A program made the translations under genes and the position numbers. The notes below the pieces were generated by a model. It was not told where the DNA came from, did no database searches, and saw nothing but the letters and a program-made list of their open reading frames with translations. A stretch of 64,000 bases of DNA from Eutreptiella sp. 'Long Island Sound 2002' (Eukaryota > Euglenozoa > Euglenophyceae > Eutreptiales > Eutreptiaceae). This document shows, in pieces, positions 41,894 to 52,079 of the stretch. Each line of letters starts with the position of its first letter. The first letter of the stretch is position 1. Location: positions 41,892,704 through 41,956,703 of the forward strand of contig OZ038384.1 of the NCBI GenBank assembly GCA_964036045.1. Direction: 5' to 3'.

Positions 41894-42592
41894 ATGGTTT
41901 TCCAAGGAAATGCTATTTCCAAGTTCATTAGAACTACTTACGGTAGTTTTAGCAGCGAGGACTTGATGGATGACCTTGTGGGACTATTTGCCGCAACGGC
42001 ACCGGGTACCGCCCTATTGGATCGCCTCAATGCACGCATCAATAAGCAAAAACCATACAAGAAACGTGCAAAGGACGGCATTCGGCGGGGTTACACACCT
42101 ACCGAGGCTGTCCAGCTCGTTTTGGAGCTTCAAATGCCAAAACAAAGGTGAGGTTTATTGGTATGTCTCTTTTTTGCGTCATTGATGCATTGTGCAACCG
42201 CTCCTTGTGGTGTGCAAGTGATCATTCTCATACATCGTCTGATGTGGTCATTCACTCCATTCAGCATACCTACATACTCTAACTTGCACAATAGGACACC
42301 GTATAACACCACATTGAAAAATATAGTGCCATAATGGCAATGTTACGCTTTGTGCAAACATGTGTGCAAGAAGTTTATTGCACCGTTTGCACACGGTTGC
42401 ATTTGTGCAAGTACCAATATATACCTCTCCCTTTCTAGGTACAAGAACCTTATCCGTTGGGTATCCAAGCTTTGCAACAATGGGAAGGGGCGCCTCCCTG
42501 CAAATTGGGAGCACCTCTTTTCATCGTTTAAGGCTTTCAAGATTGCTTCGCGGGAGCTTGGGGCAAGCAAATCCTATTCCCAGCGATTATAA
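41894..42592 (+). CDS. Two-exon gene candidate, 135-residue product
   Basis: Exon 1 (41894-42147) starts at an ATG and ends AAACAAAG before GTGAGG. Exon 2 (42439-42592) follows a pyrimidine-rich CTCTCCCTTTCTAG. Joining them keeps the frame through an AGG codon and reaches TAA at 42590-42592: 408 nt, an exact number of codons. The product is basic and helical, with LFAATAPGTALLDRLNARIN, PYKKRAKDGIRRGYTPTEAV and KNLIRWVSKLCNNGKGRLPA. No family recognised. AT-richer composition than the neighbouring LINEs and a proper splice pair distinguish it. It may be the 5' end of a larger gene whose next part is the degraded frame at 42590-43020. Confidence 0.5.
42148..42438 (+). other. Predicted GT-AG intron
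   Basis: 291 bp with donor AAG|GTGAGG and acceptor CTCCCTTTCTAG|G. Phase is preserved across the junction. It contains several GTGCAA/TTGCAC words. Confidence 0.5.
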
Positions 42593-43020
42593 TGGGAGCG
42601 TAGGTGTCTGTTGTGATGTTGATGAGTTTTTCAAGTATATCTCAACTCAAGATGATATACTTGATACAATGACGTTCCCTCCTTTGGATGGGGAACGTCC
42701 ATATGCTTTGATCGTTAAGGGTGATGGATTCCCTTGTGGATCTCGTCCTTGGGTGCAGTTGGCCATTTGATTTGCCAAGCATGGTCAAAAAGCGCGCACC
42801 CTAGCTTAGAATTGGACCATAGATGTCGCCCTCACAAGTGAGCACGACATCCATGCTCTACGTGAAATTTTTTCAAAGACTTTGGAGGCAATGCAAGGTA
42901 TCACAAACACTGGATGGATCCTCTTTCCCGAGAAATGGTGTCGTGCTCGAGTCATGTTGGGTGGTGACTCCCACGGCTCCGGAAAGTGCTAGGAATTTCA
43001 GCCTGATTTCGCATTTTTTG
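42590..43020 (+). pseudogene. Degraded protein-coding region downstream of the two-exon gene
   Basis: In one frame the sequence reads VGVCCDVDEFFKYISTQDDI, PPLDGERPYALIVKGDGFPC and, after TGA (about 42767) and TAG, NWTIDVALTSEHDIHALREI. The Asp-rich GDG and the general layout recall transposase-like proteins, but I cannot assign a family. The in-frame stops show decay, unless further introns remove them. Confidence 0.4.
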
Positions 43021-43425
43021 CACTATGCATCCCCTCATCCCCGGGGTGCTGGGGGCTGTGTAAGCTTTCACAGCAGGCTGTCATCTCCCAGTGTGGTTGG
43101 ATTCAGTAAGCTACAGGGCCATGAGACTCCAAAACCTAAGCCTTTCTGGATGATGTTATGGTACCAATACACATAATCAGAGTAAAATCAAACAGACAAC
43201 CAGTTTCACCTACTCCTGCTAGGCAGTTTCAGCTACTACTGATATATCTCATGTAAATCTCAGATCTCAGATCTCAGTAAAAAGTAAATTCCAAAAAAAA
43301 TTGGCTAAAAGTGAAAACAGAAAAAGAACTGGTCTTGGGCACCTACTGGGCTTTGGGTGCTGGTGACACGTACTCCTGCTTTGCAGTTTTGGTTTCCCCT
43401 GCTCCTCCAAGCTTTCGGCTGTCAT
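43021..43425. other. No recognisable feature
   Basis: AT-rich sequence with a short CAGATCTCAGATCTCAG repeat near 43260-43277 and an A run at about 43296. Nothing coding was recognised. Confidence 0.5.
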
Positions 43426-44440
43426 TCATTCATGAAGTATGCTGTGTGCTTCAGCAACAAAAACTTGCCACTGGTGATGTGTTTGCTGGCTGCTGTTCAT
43501 CTGTTGCATGTCTGAGAAAACTGATGCTGCCTTGAATTTGGTGACTAAGTGTACAGTGGTTTGTGGCACGCTTGAGGACTTCAAGTACTGGATAAGCATG
43601 GGGCCAGACAACGATGTATCATAGCAAATATCAATAAAAGTATTGGTTGACAGTTCCGGGCCTTCGTTCAGCCACTCAGCCACTTGTGAAAGTTTATACA
43701 GGCAGTGCACAGTTTGTATGTCGAAGTTGGCACACAATGTGGCCAGGACAGAGTATATGTTATGGTTTTTTTCCGCTGAAGGTGGTGTGTCCTTTGCATG
43801 AATGACCTGGTGTGAGACATCTGAGGAGGAGGACTGCAGTGAAGGCAGGTCCTCTGAAGAGGCATCAGTTTGCTGTACTTCTTCAGTGTGTACAGTATCA
43901 AAATCAGGAAGCTCAAAGGCGGAAACTGTAACGAATCACCTTCCCTGGAGGAGTCTTCACTGCTGGATTGGGGATCTGGCATGTCGACGGACGCCTCCCT
44001 GTCAGTAAAGAGGTCTGGCAGGTCATTGATGTCCGCCTGTTTCAGTGACGTATCCAAAGAAGCGTGTGGGTGTCGGTCACAAGTGTCTGATGGGTGAAAG
44101 TTCGAAAACGTTGCAGGTGCTCGCAATGAGCAGGACAAAGACAAAGGGTCTGGTGGGAAGTAAATAGTATCCAGAAGGGGAATTGTATTATTTACCTTCC
44201 AGTCTTCGTGGGACCCTGAGGAGCGTGTGGGCGCAGATGCAAACATTTCTTCTTGTTGAGAAGGGGTGTCATATACGGCAGGGTTGGCTGTTGTCCAGTA
44301 GTTCCTTGCCGCTGGCTTTGTTGTCGATTGGCATGAGCTTTCAGAAGAGGAGGATTGACAGTCCCAGAATTTACCCTGAGGAATAGACGAACCGCAGCTC
44401 GATGCGTTTGAAGAAGGAGTGGATTGATTAGGTGTTTATA
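43426..44440 (-). pseudogene. Ser-rich hypothetical coding region (frameshifted or spliced)
   Basis: On the minus strand one frame runs from about 44430 to 43940 (NASSCGSSIPQGKFWDCQSS, KVNNTIPLLDTIYFPPDPLS, then an acidic/Ser-rich stretch). A second frame from about 43950 to 43426 continues with FELPDFDTVHTEEVQQTD, LCANFDIQTVHCLYKLSQVA and LIQYLKSSSVPQTTVHLVTK. The switch near 43940 is a frameshift or a small unrecognised intron. It lies downstream, on the same strand, of the CCCH-finger frame (44646-45860) and may be a later exon set of the same gene. No known domain. Confidence 0.4.
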
Positions 44441-44645
44441 GCTTCGGCCATGGCTTTGCACTTGCATGCGGCTATTCAAGTATTCGTACGGGTTTCGCTG
44501 TTTTTTCCAAGGAGGCCCGTTGTGTAATGCGTTGTGGTTCTCGGCATTGTTCACAGCGCTTGGGCACATGTAGGATTTTTCCCAAGAACCAGTGTACGTT
44601 TGACACTGTGAGGACGAAAGATTTGCAACAGGCTTTGCAGCAGCA

Positions 44646-45860
44646 TTAAAGTAAGGAGGCTGATGTTATCTCCAGTTCTTTCTTGAGTGTCTTGTGGCGT
44701 GTGGTGGTTTGCCAAGCAGGTAGGTTGTTGTCTCCAAAAATGGCCTCGGAACTTGCTGCTGGCTTTTTGTCGTCATATTCTGGTTTTAGGATGCTCCAGA
44801 GGTTCTTGTGCCCGAAGCGAACAGCGCTGTGAGCGGACAGGGCATATGGATTGTGACCGAATCTGCTTTGGATGCTTTTGGAGAGGTGAGTGGTTTGCCA
44901 GTCATAGATCAGGGCTTGTCTACGAAATACTGTCGGCTCATTTGTCTGCGACAGGGCATGGCAAACAAAAAGTGGTCGTGCACGTTCAGAATTCTTGGAG
45001 CGCGAACCGTGGGTCCAAGCGACTTGCAGGTCTGTAATCAACGCACGGCAGGAGAAGATATTGTCTGTGGACGCTGACGCCGAGTGGTATTTGGCAAATG
45101 AGGTGATCGTTGCTGTTTGAGATTCATGCAAAACAGCCACGGCGGAGATATGACGTGGGCATTGCACAGCGTTGGATAAGTTTTGAACAGTAGAGGTTTT
45201 GAACGGACGCGTCTGAGTGGCTACGCTCTCTAGGTGAGTAGAACGACGTAGTAGCGGCTTCGTGGAAAGCTCTGTTTGGGGACCGGTATTGATCAAGCTA
45301 CTTGACACAGTTGAAGTCTCGTAGGTAACGGTGATCGAGGCTGTTTGAGATTCACGTAAAACAGCCGAGGCAGAGAAGTGACATGAGCATTGCACGAATA
45401 CGGTCTGAACAGCAGAGGTCTTGTATTCTCGTGCACGTTTATGGGTGAATGTTGATGCGGGAATCGAACACGTCCGTGTGGCTACGCTCTCTACGCGAGT
45501 AGAAGGACATAATGGTGGCTTTCTGGAACACGGCTCCGTTTGGATACCGGCGTTGATGGAAGTACAGAATGCGGTTGGAACCTCGCAGTTAGCGGCAGGC
45601 TCGATGGAGGACTGTATCTGGGCTTCATGGAAGTTGTTGTCGTTCTTGTTGTCGGCGTCGGTTTTTGATATTTCTCTGTCGCTCACATGTGCAAACCAGC
45701 ACCTCTGATGGCGATGATAGACACAGTGGGGTCCATTTCTGCAGGCTGTCGTGGACAGCAGCGATGCTCTGTGGATTTTTCGTAGAAAAATTCGGATTCG
45801 GTGTGTTTCGGATTCTGTTAGCGCAGGAACCATTGAAGTTAAGGGAAATGTTGAAATCAA
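44646..45860 (-). CDS. Hypothetical protein with an N-terminal CCCH-type zinc finger
   Basis: A 404-residue ATG-to-TAA frame. Residues ~41-60 hold CRNGPHCVYHRHQRCWFAH, a C-X5-C-X7-C-X3-H arrangement close to RNA-binding CCCH fingers (the third spacing is longer than the common C-X8-C-X5-C-X3-H or C-X5-C-X4-C-X3-H). The middle is Ser/Thr-rich and contains three degenerate repeats around ESVATRT / ESVATQT with CPRHISAVAVLHESQTA-type segments. The C-terminus is basic and aromatic. Its 5' end abuts the purine-rich repeat array at 45.9 kb. It could be a host gene; no transposon hallmark was seen. Confidence 0.5.
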   Translation of the reverse strand: MISTFPLTSMVPALTESETHRIRIFLRKIHRASLLSTTACRNGPHCVYHRHQRCWFAHVSDREISKTDADNKNDNNFHEAQIQSSIEPAANCEVPTAFCTSINAGIQTEPCSRKPPLCPSTRVESVATRTCSIPASTFTHKRAREYKTSAVQTVFVQCSCHFSASAVLRESQTASITVTYETSTVSSSLINTGPQTELSTKPLLRRSTHLESVATQTRPFKTSTVQNLSNAVQCPRHISAVAVLHESQTATITSFAKYHSASASTDNIFSCRALITDLQVAWTHGSRSKNSERARPLFVCHALSQTNEPTVFRRQALIYDWQTTHLSKSIQSRFGHNPYALSAHSAVRFGHKNLWSILKPEYDDKKPAASSEAIFGDNNLPAWQTTTRHKTLKKELEITSASLL

Positions 45861-45884
45861 TGGTTTTTGGAATCTTTAGGACAT

Positions 45885-47865
45885 GGGCCCTCGACTGGAA
45901 CGTCCGGGGAAGAAGCGGCCCGGGTTTGGAACGTCCGGGGCTACAGAAGGAGGAGGAAACGGCGGCGGAGAGAGGCGGCAAGGAGCACATGAACAAGAGC
46001 AAGGACCAGATGAGGAAGGACACGACGAACGAGAGTCGGGAAGCGCGAGGAAAAGGAGCAGAAGGAAGAGCGTCCAAACACGTGGAACCCGGACGGGAAC
46101 AACCGCGGGGAAGCAGCGCACCCGGACTGGAACATCCGGGGGCGAGGCGGCCTCGGAGTGGAGTGTCCGGGTCTCCAGGAGCAAGAAGAAGCGGCGGCGG
46201 CAAGAAACGGCAAGGAGAGCAAGAAAAAGAGCCAGGAACGGGGGAGAAAGAGGACAAGAAGAACAAGAGGCGGGAAGAGGGAGGAAAAGGAGAAGGAGGA
46301 GAGGCGGACAAGCAATGGAACCCGGACTGAAACATCCGGGCAAGCAACGCCCTCCGGACTGGAACATCCGGGGGGCGGAGGCCCTGGACTGGAACGTCCG
46401 GGGAAGAAGCGGCCCGGGATTGGAACGTCTGGGGCAACCGAAGAAGGAGGAAAAGGCGACGGAGTGAAGCGGCAAGGAGACCATGAATGAGGGCAAGGAG
46501 CACATGAGAAAAGGCACGAAGAACAAGAGTCGGGACGCGGGAGGAGAAGAAGAAGGAGGAGAAGCGGCCAAACACATGGAACCCGGACGGGAACAAAAGG
46601 GGACGCGACGCACCCGGACAGGAACATCCGGGGGCGAGCCAGTCCTGGATTGGAGCGTCCGGGGCTCCGTGAGATAGAGGAGGCGGCGGCGGCAAGAACA
46701 AGCAAGGAGAGCATGAGCAAGAGCCAGGAACGGTGGAGAGAGAGGACAAGAAAAACCAGAGGCGGGAAGAGGGAGGAGAAGGAGAAGAAGCAGAGGCGGA
46801 TGAGCACATGGAACGCGGACTGGAACATCCGGGGCAGAAATACAAACGGACTGGGACAACCGGTTGATGGAGGCCCTGGTCTAGAACGTCCGGAGTAGAT
46901 GCGGACTGGAGCGTCTGGGGCTGCGTACGGAGGAGGAAGCGGCGGCAGCAAAAAGAGGCAAGACCAAGGAGCGGTGGAGATGGAGGACAAGGAGGACAAG
47001 AGCCAGGAGGAAGGAGGAGAAAGAGAGGAAGAAAGAGCGGACAAACACAGGCTGGAACTCGGACGAGAACGCCCGGGGAAGCAACGCACCCGAACTGACG
47101 CATCCGGGGTGCAGAGGCCCTGGACAGAAACGTCTTGGGAAGAAGCGGCCATGGACTGGGGCGTCCGGGCCCGGGCCTGCAAAAGGGGGAGGGCGCGGCG
47201 GCGGCAAGAAACGGCAACGAGCACACGCACAAGGGCAAAGAAGGTGGAGAGAGAGGACAGGAAGAAAAAGAGTCGGGACGAGGGAGGAGAAGGAGACGCA
47301 GGAGTAACGGGCAAGCGCAAGAAACCCGGACCGGAACATCCGGGGAAGATGGGCACATGGACTGAAACAACAGAGTGATGGAGGCCCTGGACTGGAACAT
47401 CCGGGATGGGAGCGGCCCTGGAGTGAAGCGTCCGGGACTGCATAAGGAGAAAGAAGCAGTGGCGGCGAGGAGCGCATGCACAAGAGCAAGAAACGGTGGA
47501 GAGGGAGATCAAGAAGAACAGGAGTCGGGAAGCAGAAGGAGGAGGAGAGGACGGAGAAGCGGACAAACGCATGGAAATCAGACTGGAGCATCCGTGGCAC
47601 GGGAGAGGAGTGAGGTAAGAGACAAGGGGACGCAAATGGGCGCAAAGAGGACGTGACGGCGGCGGCAAGAAAAAGCAGGAGGGCAGTCAAGGAGAACATG
47701 CACAAGAACAAGCAAGGATGAGGGAGGAGGATAGGACGAACGCACGGAGCCTGGACTGGAGCATCCGGGAAGCGACACACCCAGAGTGGAAAATCCAGGA
47801 CAGAAGCACGGGTCTCGAACGCCAGGAGAAGGTATGGAGTGTACGGGGCAGCATCAAGGGGAGGA
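45885..47865. repeat. Purine-rich degenerate array with GGACTGGAACRTCCGGG motifs
   Basis: About eight units of 205-265 bp. Each has a GA-rich part (GGAGGAAGCGGCGGCGGCAAG-like starts near 45950, 46180, 46445, 46673, 46922, 47182, 47444, 47651 and 47860) and one to four copies of a semi-palindromic motif close to CCCGGACTGGAACATCCGGG. I count more than twenty recognisable motif copies. The long minus-strand frames (for example 45625-47481) are Pro/Leu/Ser translations of the repeat and are not treated as genes. Confidence 0.75.
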
Positions 47866-48053
47866 GGTGGCGGCGGCAACAAGAAAAGACGACCGCAGAG
47901 ACCGGGGCGGGGTTGCGGCAGGGGGAAGGGATGGAGGGAGGGGGGAAGGGGGGGGGGGAGGCGCCAAGACACAGAGGGGGAGACTCAGGGGACAGAACAA
48001 GGAGGGAGCGAAAAGAAGTAAGGCGAAGCAGTGGGGAAAGGAGTCAGCTGAGG

Positions 48054-48112
48054 AGTAGCCCAGCGGCTAGATGCCCTGTTACGCGAGCCGTAGTTTGGGT
48101 TCGTTTCCCACT
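48054..48112 (+). ncRNA. tRNA-derived sequence with strong A and B boxes
   Basis: TAGCCCAGCGG (48056-48066) matches the A-box consensus and GGTTCGTTTCC (about 48098-48108) matches the B box at 10 of 11 bases, about 40 bp apart as in tRNA genes. A TTAC/GTAG stem encloses the 7-nt loop GCGAGCC (GAG in the anticodon position), and TGGG/CCCA forms a short T stem. The acceptor stem is not convincing, so it is a tRNA pseudogene or SINE head. Confidence 0.5.
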
Positions 48113-48152
48113 AGCAGCGCCCGATGTGCACACTTGAAGACAAGCATCGTAC

Positions 48153-51100
48153 ATGGGTTGGGGCGGTGGAACTCTTGCAACAGGTCCTAGAGAGGCCATT
48201 GAAGAACACAAGCACCCCCGAACGCCGGGGATGTTTTTTACGCTTGAAGCGAGGTGTGCAAGGGGGGAGGGTGGCTGGTGGCGGACGAGGAAGGGAACCA
48301 CAAGGGGCAGTGGAGGAGAGGCATACATGTGTGTACACAGGAGACGCAAAATGTACGTGACCAAAGAGGAGGCCAGCGAGAGGAGCAGGGAGTCAGTGGA
48401 GAGCGCAAGGAGTGAGACACAAAAGAGAAGAACAGCTTGCGCATGGACCGGGAGTGAAAGGGCGTTCAAAGGAGACCAAGAACGGAACCATGCGGGAGTG
48501 GTGACACAGAGTATGGAGGGCGACGGAATGCACTCCTTGTGGAGAGCGATGAGTGTTATCGAAGGAGGCCAAGGCACAAGTGCGGAGGCGAAGGAAATTC
48601 GAGAAAGGGTAGTCACTACAGTCGAGGAGAGGTTGCAGGCAGGGGAGATGCAGGAGCCCTTGCCGCAGGGGGAAACGGGATGGCAGGAGTACGTACAGAA
48701 GCTGGTACAAAGGAGGAGGATGGGAGGACCGCCGGAGGTCGGGGCATGGGCAGTGAAGAGTGGATACACAGTGAAAGTGTACAGGGAGACGAAGGATGGA
48801 GAGGGCTACAGGAGGATACAGGAGTATGGAGGGGAGGGTGGAGTGCAAGTAGGAATCCTGTGGAGGAAGACGAGGGTGTAAGAGGTGGTGTGGGAGCACA
48901 ACGAGCCGGAGAAAAGAAGTACAGCAAGAGAGGTGGAAAGAGAAGGCTCGGGCGTGGAGGCACAGGTTAGGGTGGGCGTCAGAAGCGAAAGAGGACACAT
49001 TGTGACGTCGGGCGCGAGTCGGCCGTCGACGTGTGGAGCGGGGAGTGTGGGGAGTACAGAGGGGAACGAAGTGGAACAGCAACGCAAGGCGGCACGGGCA
49101 TGGAAGAGGCGGGAGGAGGCATTGGAGGGGGCGAGAGAAAAGACAGGGGAAGAGGTGCTCATAGAGCACATGTACGGGAAGGATGTCAACACGTTGTGGG
49201 AAGTGTTGTGTGCGCACGAGGGCAGGCCGAACAGTGAGGAAGAGGTACAGCGGATAAGGCAAGGAGTGGCTAACAGGGTGGAGAGTAGACACAATATTGG
49301 AGGAATGGAGGATTGCCTGCCAAGGGAGGAAGTATCGTGGCAGAAGTACATACAGCGGACTAAGCAGGGGAGAAGGATGGGAGGGCCACCGGAGGGGGAA
49401 GCATGGGCAGCGGAGGGGGGGTAAAAAGTGGCGGTTTACAGGGAGACAAAAAGCGGAAACGGGTACAGATAATTGGTGGAGTATGGGGAAGGAACCCCGC
49501 TGGATGCGGGAATCCTGTGGACCAAGCAAAGAACCTATGCGGTCCTGTGGGGTGTCAGGGGTCGAAGGAGTGACGCAGCAGAAGTAGCGGCAGCGGTGCA
49601 AAGGGTGCTGGACAGTGCACAAGAAGGACGGGAATTGCCTGAAGAAATGCCGGAAAGGGCGAGGCGACAGGTCATACCAGGGGATGACAAGTGCCTATAT
49701 TGGGCACTCAGCGCGGTGGAAAGAGCAGTTGGGCAAGCAGCGGCAGAAGAGGTGCGCAGGGCACTCACGGAAGGGGATATGGCGCGGCCCCCGAAGTCAG
49801 GCTGGGCGCGGAGGGTCATGAGAGATGCAGGAGCCCGGACGTGGGATCAGTACCTGATCAAGGTGCGCAGGGGAGAGATTTGCGGAGGAGCATTTGAAGT
49901 TGGGATGTGGGCGCAGAGCAAGGGATGCAGAGTAGCAATGTACCAGGAGTGGGGACCCCGGGGGGTATATCGGAGATGGCAGAGGTGGGTGAAGGAAAGC
50001 GAACGGCGGCGGCGCTACTGTGGAGCAGAAGAGGAGGGGGACACCACGAGCTGCTGTGGCCCCCGGAAGAAGAGGAAGTAGAGGCAGTGGCGGAGGCAGA
50101 AGAAGAGGACGGGGCAGAGTCGAAAGGCGAGGCGGAAATGGCAATGGAGGAGGAGTTGGCAGAAGAAGGTCCCGAGAAGGGGGGGGGGGGAGAGGGCGGA
50201 CGGGGGAGCAAGTGTGGCAGGATTTGCATCACATATAGATCCAGGGGAGGGGTGAGAGGTGGTGGTGGCAGGGACAAGAGGGTCCAGGGAGAAAGAGGAG
50301 GGGAGTGGGGGGGGGGGTACAGCGCAGGACAGGAAGCTACGGGCAGGATGGGAAGTTGTGCTAGGAGTACAAGTGCAGGAGATGAAGTATGTCGAGGGCC
50401 CAGAGGGTACGGGGAAAGGTGAGTGGCGAGGGAGGCAGGCCAGGGGGGCAGATGTGTGGGTCACAGGGGGGGGAGAGGAGGTGTTGCAGCTACAGCACAG
50501 GGAGGATGTCGGGAACGGGTGGGGGGCAGAGAGAGCGGTCCGGATGCGAACGGACAGAGCGGTGTGGCTGGAGCCGGGGTGGAGGGGAAGGTACAGGGTG
50601 GCGGCGAGGGGACACCGGTGGTGGGGTTTGGCATATGACGTGGCAAGCGGACAAGGGTGAGGGGGTCCCGGTCAGGAAAGAGTGGGGAGGGGAGCTGCCA
50701 GGAGGAGGACAGATTGCGAGTGGAGTGCACGCACAGTTCACTAGGGCGGCGTTGACTCCAGCGCCCACGACACAGGGACACAGGGGGCAGGAGTTGTTGT
50801 ATATGTTCAGTGAGGAGATGACACTGAAGGCGGCCGAGGCCATCAAAATGGTGCTCGACGAAGGGGCGGCATGCATGGCCAACCGCACGTACCATGTGCA
50901 CCCGCACGCGGGGGACACGTGACATTACGCGTTCCCGGGGGAAGATGGCATGGAGAGTATAGCGTCACTGCCGGAGTGTGAGAGGCGAGGCGCTGAGAAA
51001 TCGGCCGTCGCCAGATTGGCAGAAGAATGGGTGCGGGAGACGGGAGGAGTGGAGCACGAGAACTGGGCAGTGGGGCCCATTCGGCGTGCGAGGTACCGCA

Positions 51101-51273
51101 GGGGAGAATGGATGACGCGGGAGGACACAAAGGCGATATTCACCGTGGCGACAAAGGGGCCAGCGGTGGCACAGTGGAGGGGACAGGCAGTCCACATCAT
51201 CCTCCCAGATGACAGGGTGGGAAGCAGGGGGATGGTGGAAGTCGAGGTACGCCACGGGCAAGGGGCAAGATAC
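48153..51273 (+). pseudogene. Triple OTU-protease-like pseudogene (resumes at 62668)
   Basis: One frame runs 48153-50081, broken by TAA at 48879-48881 and 49422-49424 and another soon after. It holds three similar modules with an OTU cysteine-protease layout: D-G-x-C-L-x-x-A near the start, then W-x3-Y-x7-R-x-GG-x3-E-x-x-x-WA, then a strand ending in VLW or LLWP. Module 1 (from 48522) reads DGMHSLWRAM and module 2 (about 49185) DVNTLWEVL, so both lack the Cys. Module 3 has DDKCLYWAL with Cys at 49692-49694, and after a frameshift near 50000 GGHHELLWP, a plausible catalytic His. Acidic and basic linkers follow to about 50400. The next frames (50419-50660, 50660-51273 with TGA at 50920-50922) read as protein of unknown type. 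The family A element interrupts it at 51273. Confidence 0.6.
51269..51273. repeat. Target-site duplication GATAC, left copy
   Basis: GATAC directly precedes the outer LTR end (AGAAAGG). The same five bases follow the other outer LTR end at 62663-62667. Confidence 0.85.
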
Positions 51274-52071
51274 AGAAAGGTTTATAGTGTTTTCAGCACT
51301 GTGTTTTTGCTTCTCCTGCTGCTTGTTGTTGCTCTAGGGTGTCCTGCTGCTTGTTTTGGATGATGAAAAGCTTTTGTTTGTTGAAATACAGTAAAGCCAA
51401 CTCAGTCCAGGATAGCCCAAGCCAATAGTATGCAAGGAGAAGGTAATTCAGGATCAAAGCATGAAGGGCTGCAGTGTAAACAGTGAAAGATGATTGGATA
51501 TTCACAGAAACTACAGCTCAGGTCACAAATGAATGCAAATTCACAAAGATAGCTGAAGTGTTTTGGGAAAAGAGTTAGAAAACTGCCTCAGGATCACTCT
51601 CTCTCCATAGTGCCATCTTAGGAGATGTGCACTCTTTGTTTTGGGTCCCATATGTGCTGACGTGGCATGGTATGTGGCGATGAGGTCACTGCCATGTCAC
51701 ATGGGATCTTCCTACTTAGCTAGGCTGACCAGGAATTGAACCCAGGACCTCTCAAAAAGAGGTACCCAGCCCCCTAGGGTGCATACCACTAGGATAGCTA
51801 AGAATTCATGGAAAAACATAGATAAATTCATAGGCTCTAGTTTAGGTATGTCAGTGCTCAGTCAACTCAGGAAAAGATGTTTTACTTCACATTGAAAGGG
51901 GATTAAGGGGTCCACTCCATATCCTGATTGGGTGTTTGGTTCCATAGGTCAAAATGTGTTATCACCACTTTTGGTTGGACCAATACTAAGATAAAAATGC
52001 ATGGATGCTCAGTGCATCTCTAATACAACTAGAGTATGCCTCAAAGCAATGGAAAAGCACTTTTTCTTACT
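51274..52071 (-). repeat. Family A 3' LTR
   Basis: 798 bp, bounded outside by GATAC and inside by the polypurine tract. Differences from the 5' LTR include positions near 51279, 51330, 51532, 51557 and 51661. Confidence 0.92.
51715..51802 (-). ncRNA. tRNA-like cloverleaf in the 3' LTR
   Basis: Same 88-bp structure as 1468-1555: closing stem CTTAGCT/AGCTAAG, anticodon-like hairpin ACCTC-TTTTTGA-GAGGT, and T arm CTGGG-TTCAATT-CCTGG (two G-T pairs). Same strand as the element's genes. Confidence 0.5.
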
Positions 52072-52079
52072 CCCCCCTT
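52072..52079 (-). promoter_or_regulatory. Polypurine tract of family A
   Basis: AAGGGGGG on the minus strand lies immediately upstream of the 3' LTR start (AGTAAG). This is the standard position for the plus-strand primer of reverse transcription. Confidence 0.8.

Noticed and set aside
45625-47481. 618-residue minus-strand frame, with overlapping frames at 45941-47668 and 46881-47972
   Set aside because: Pro/Leu/Ser/Arg low-complexity product of the purine-rich repeat array, with competing frames. No domain.
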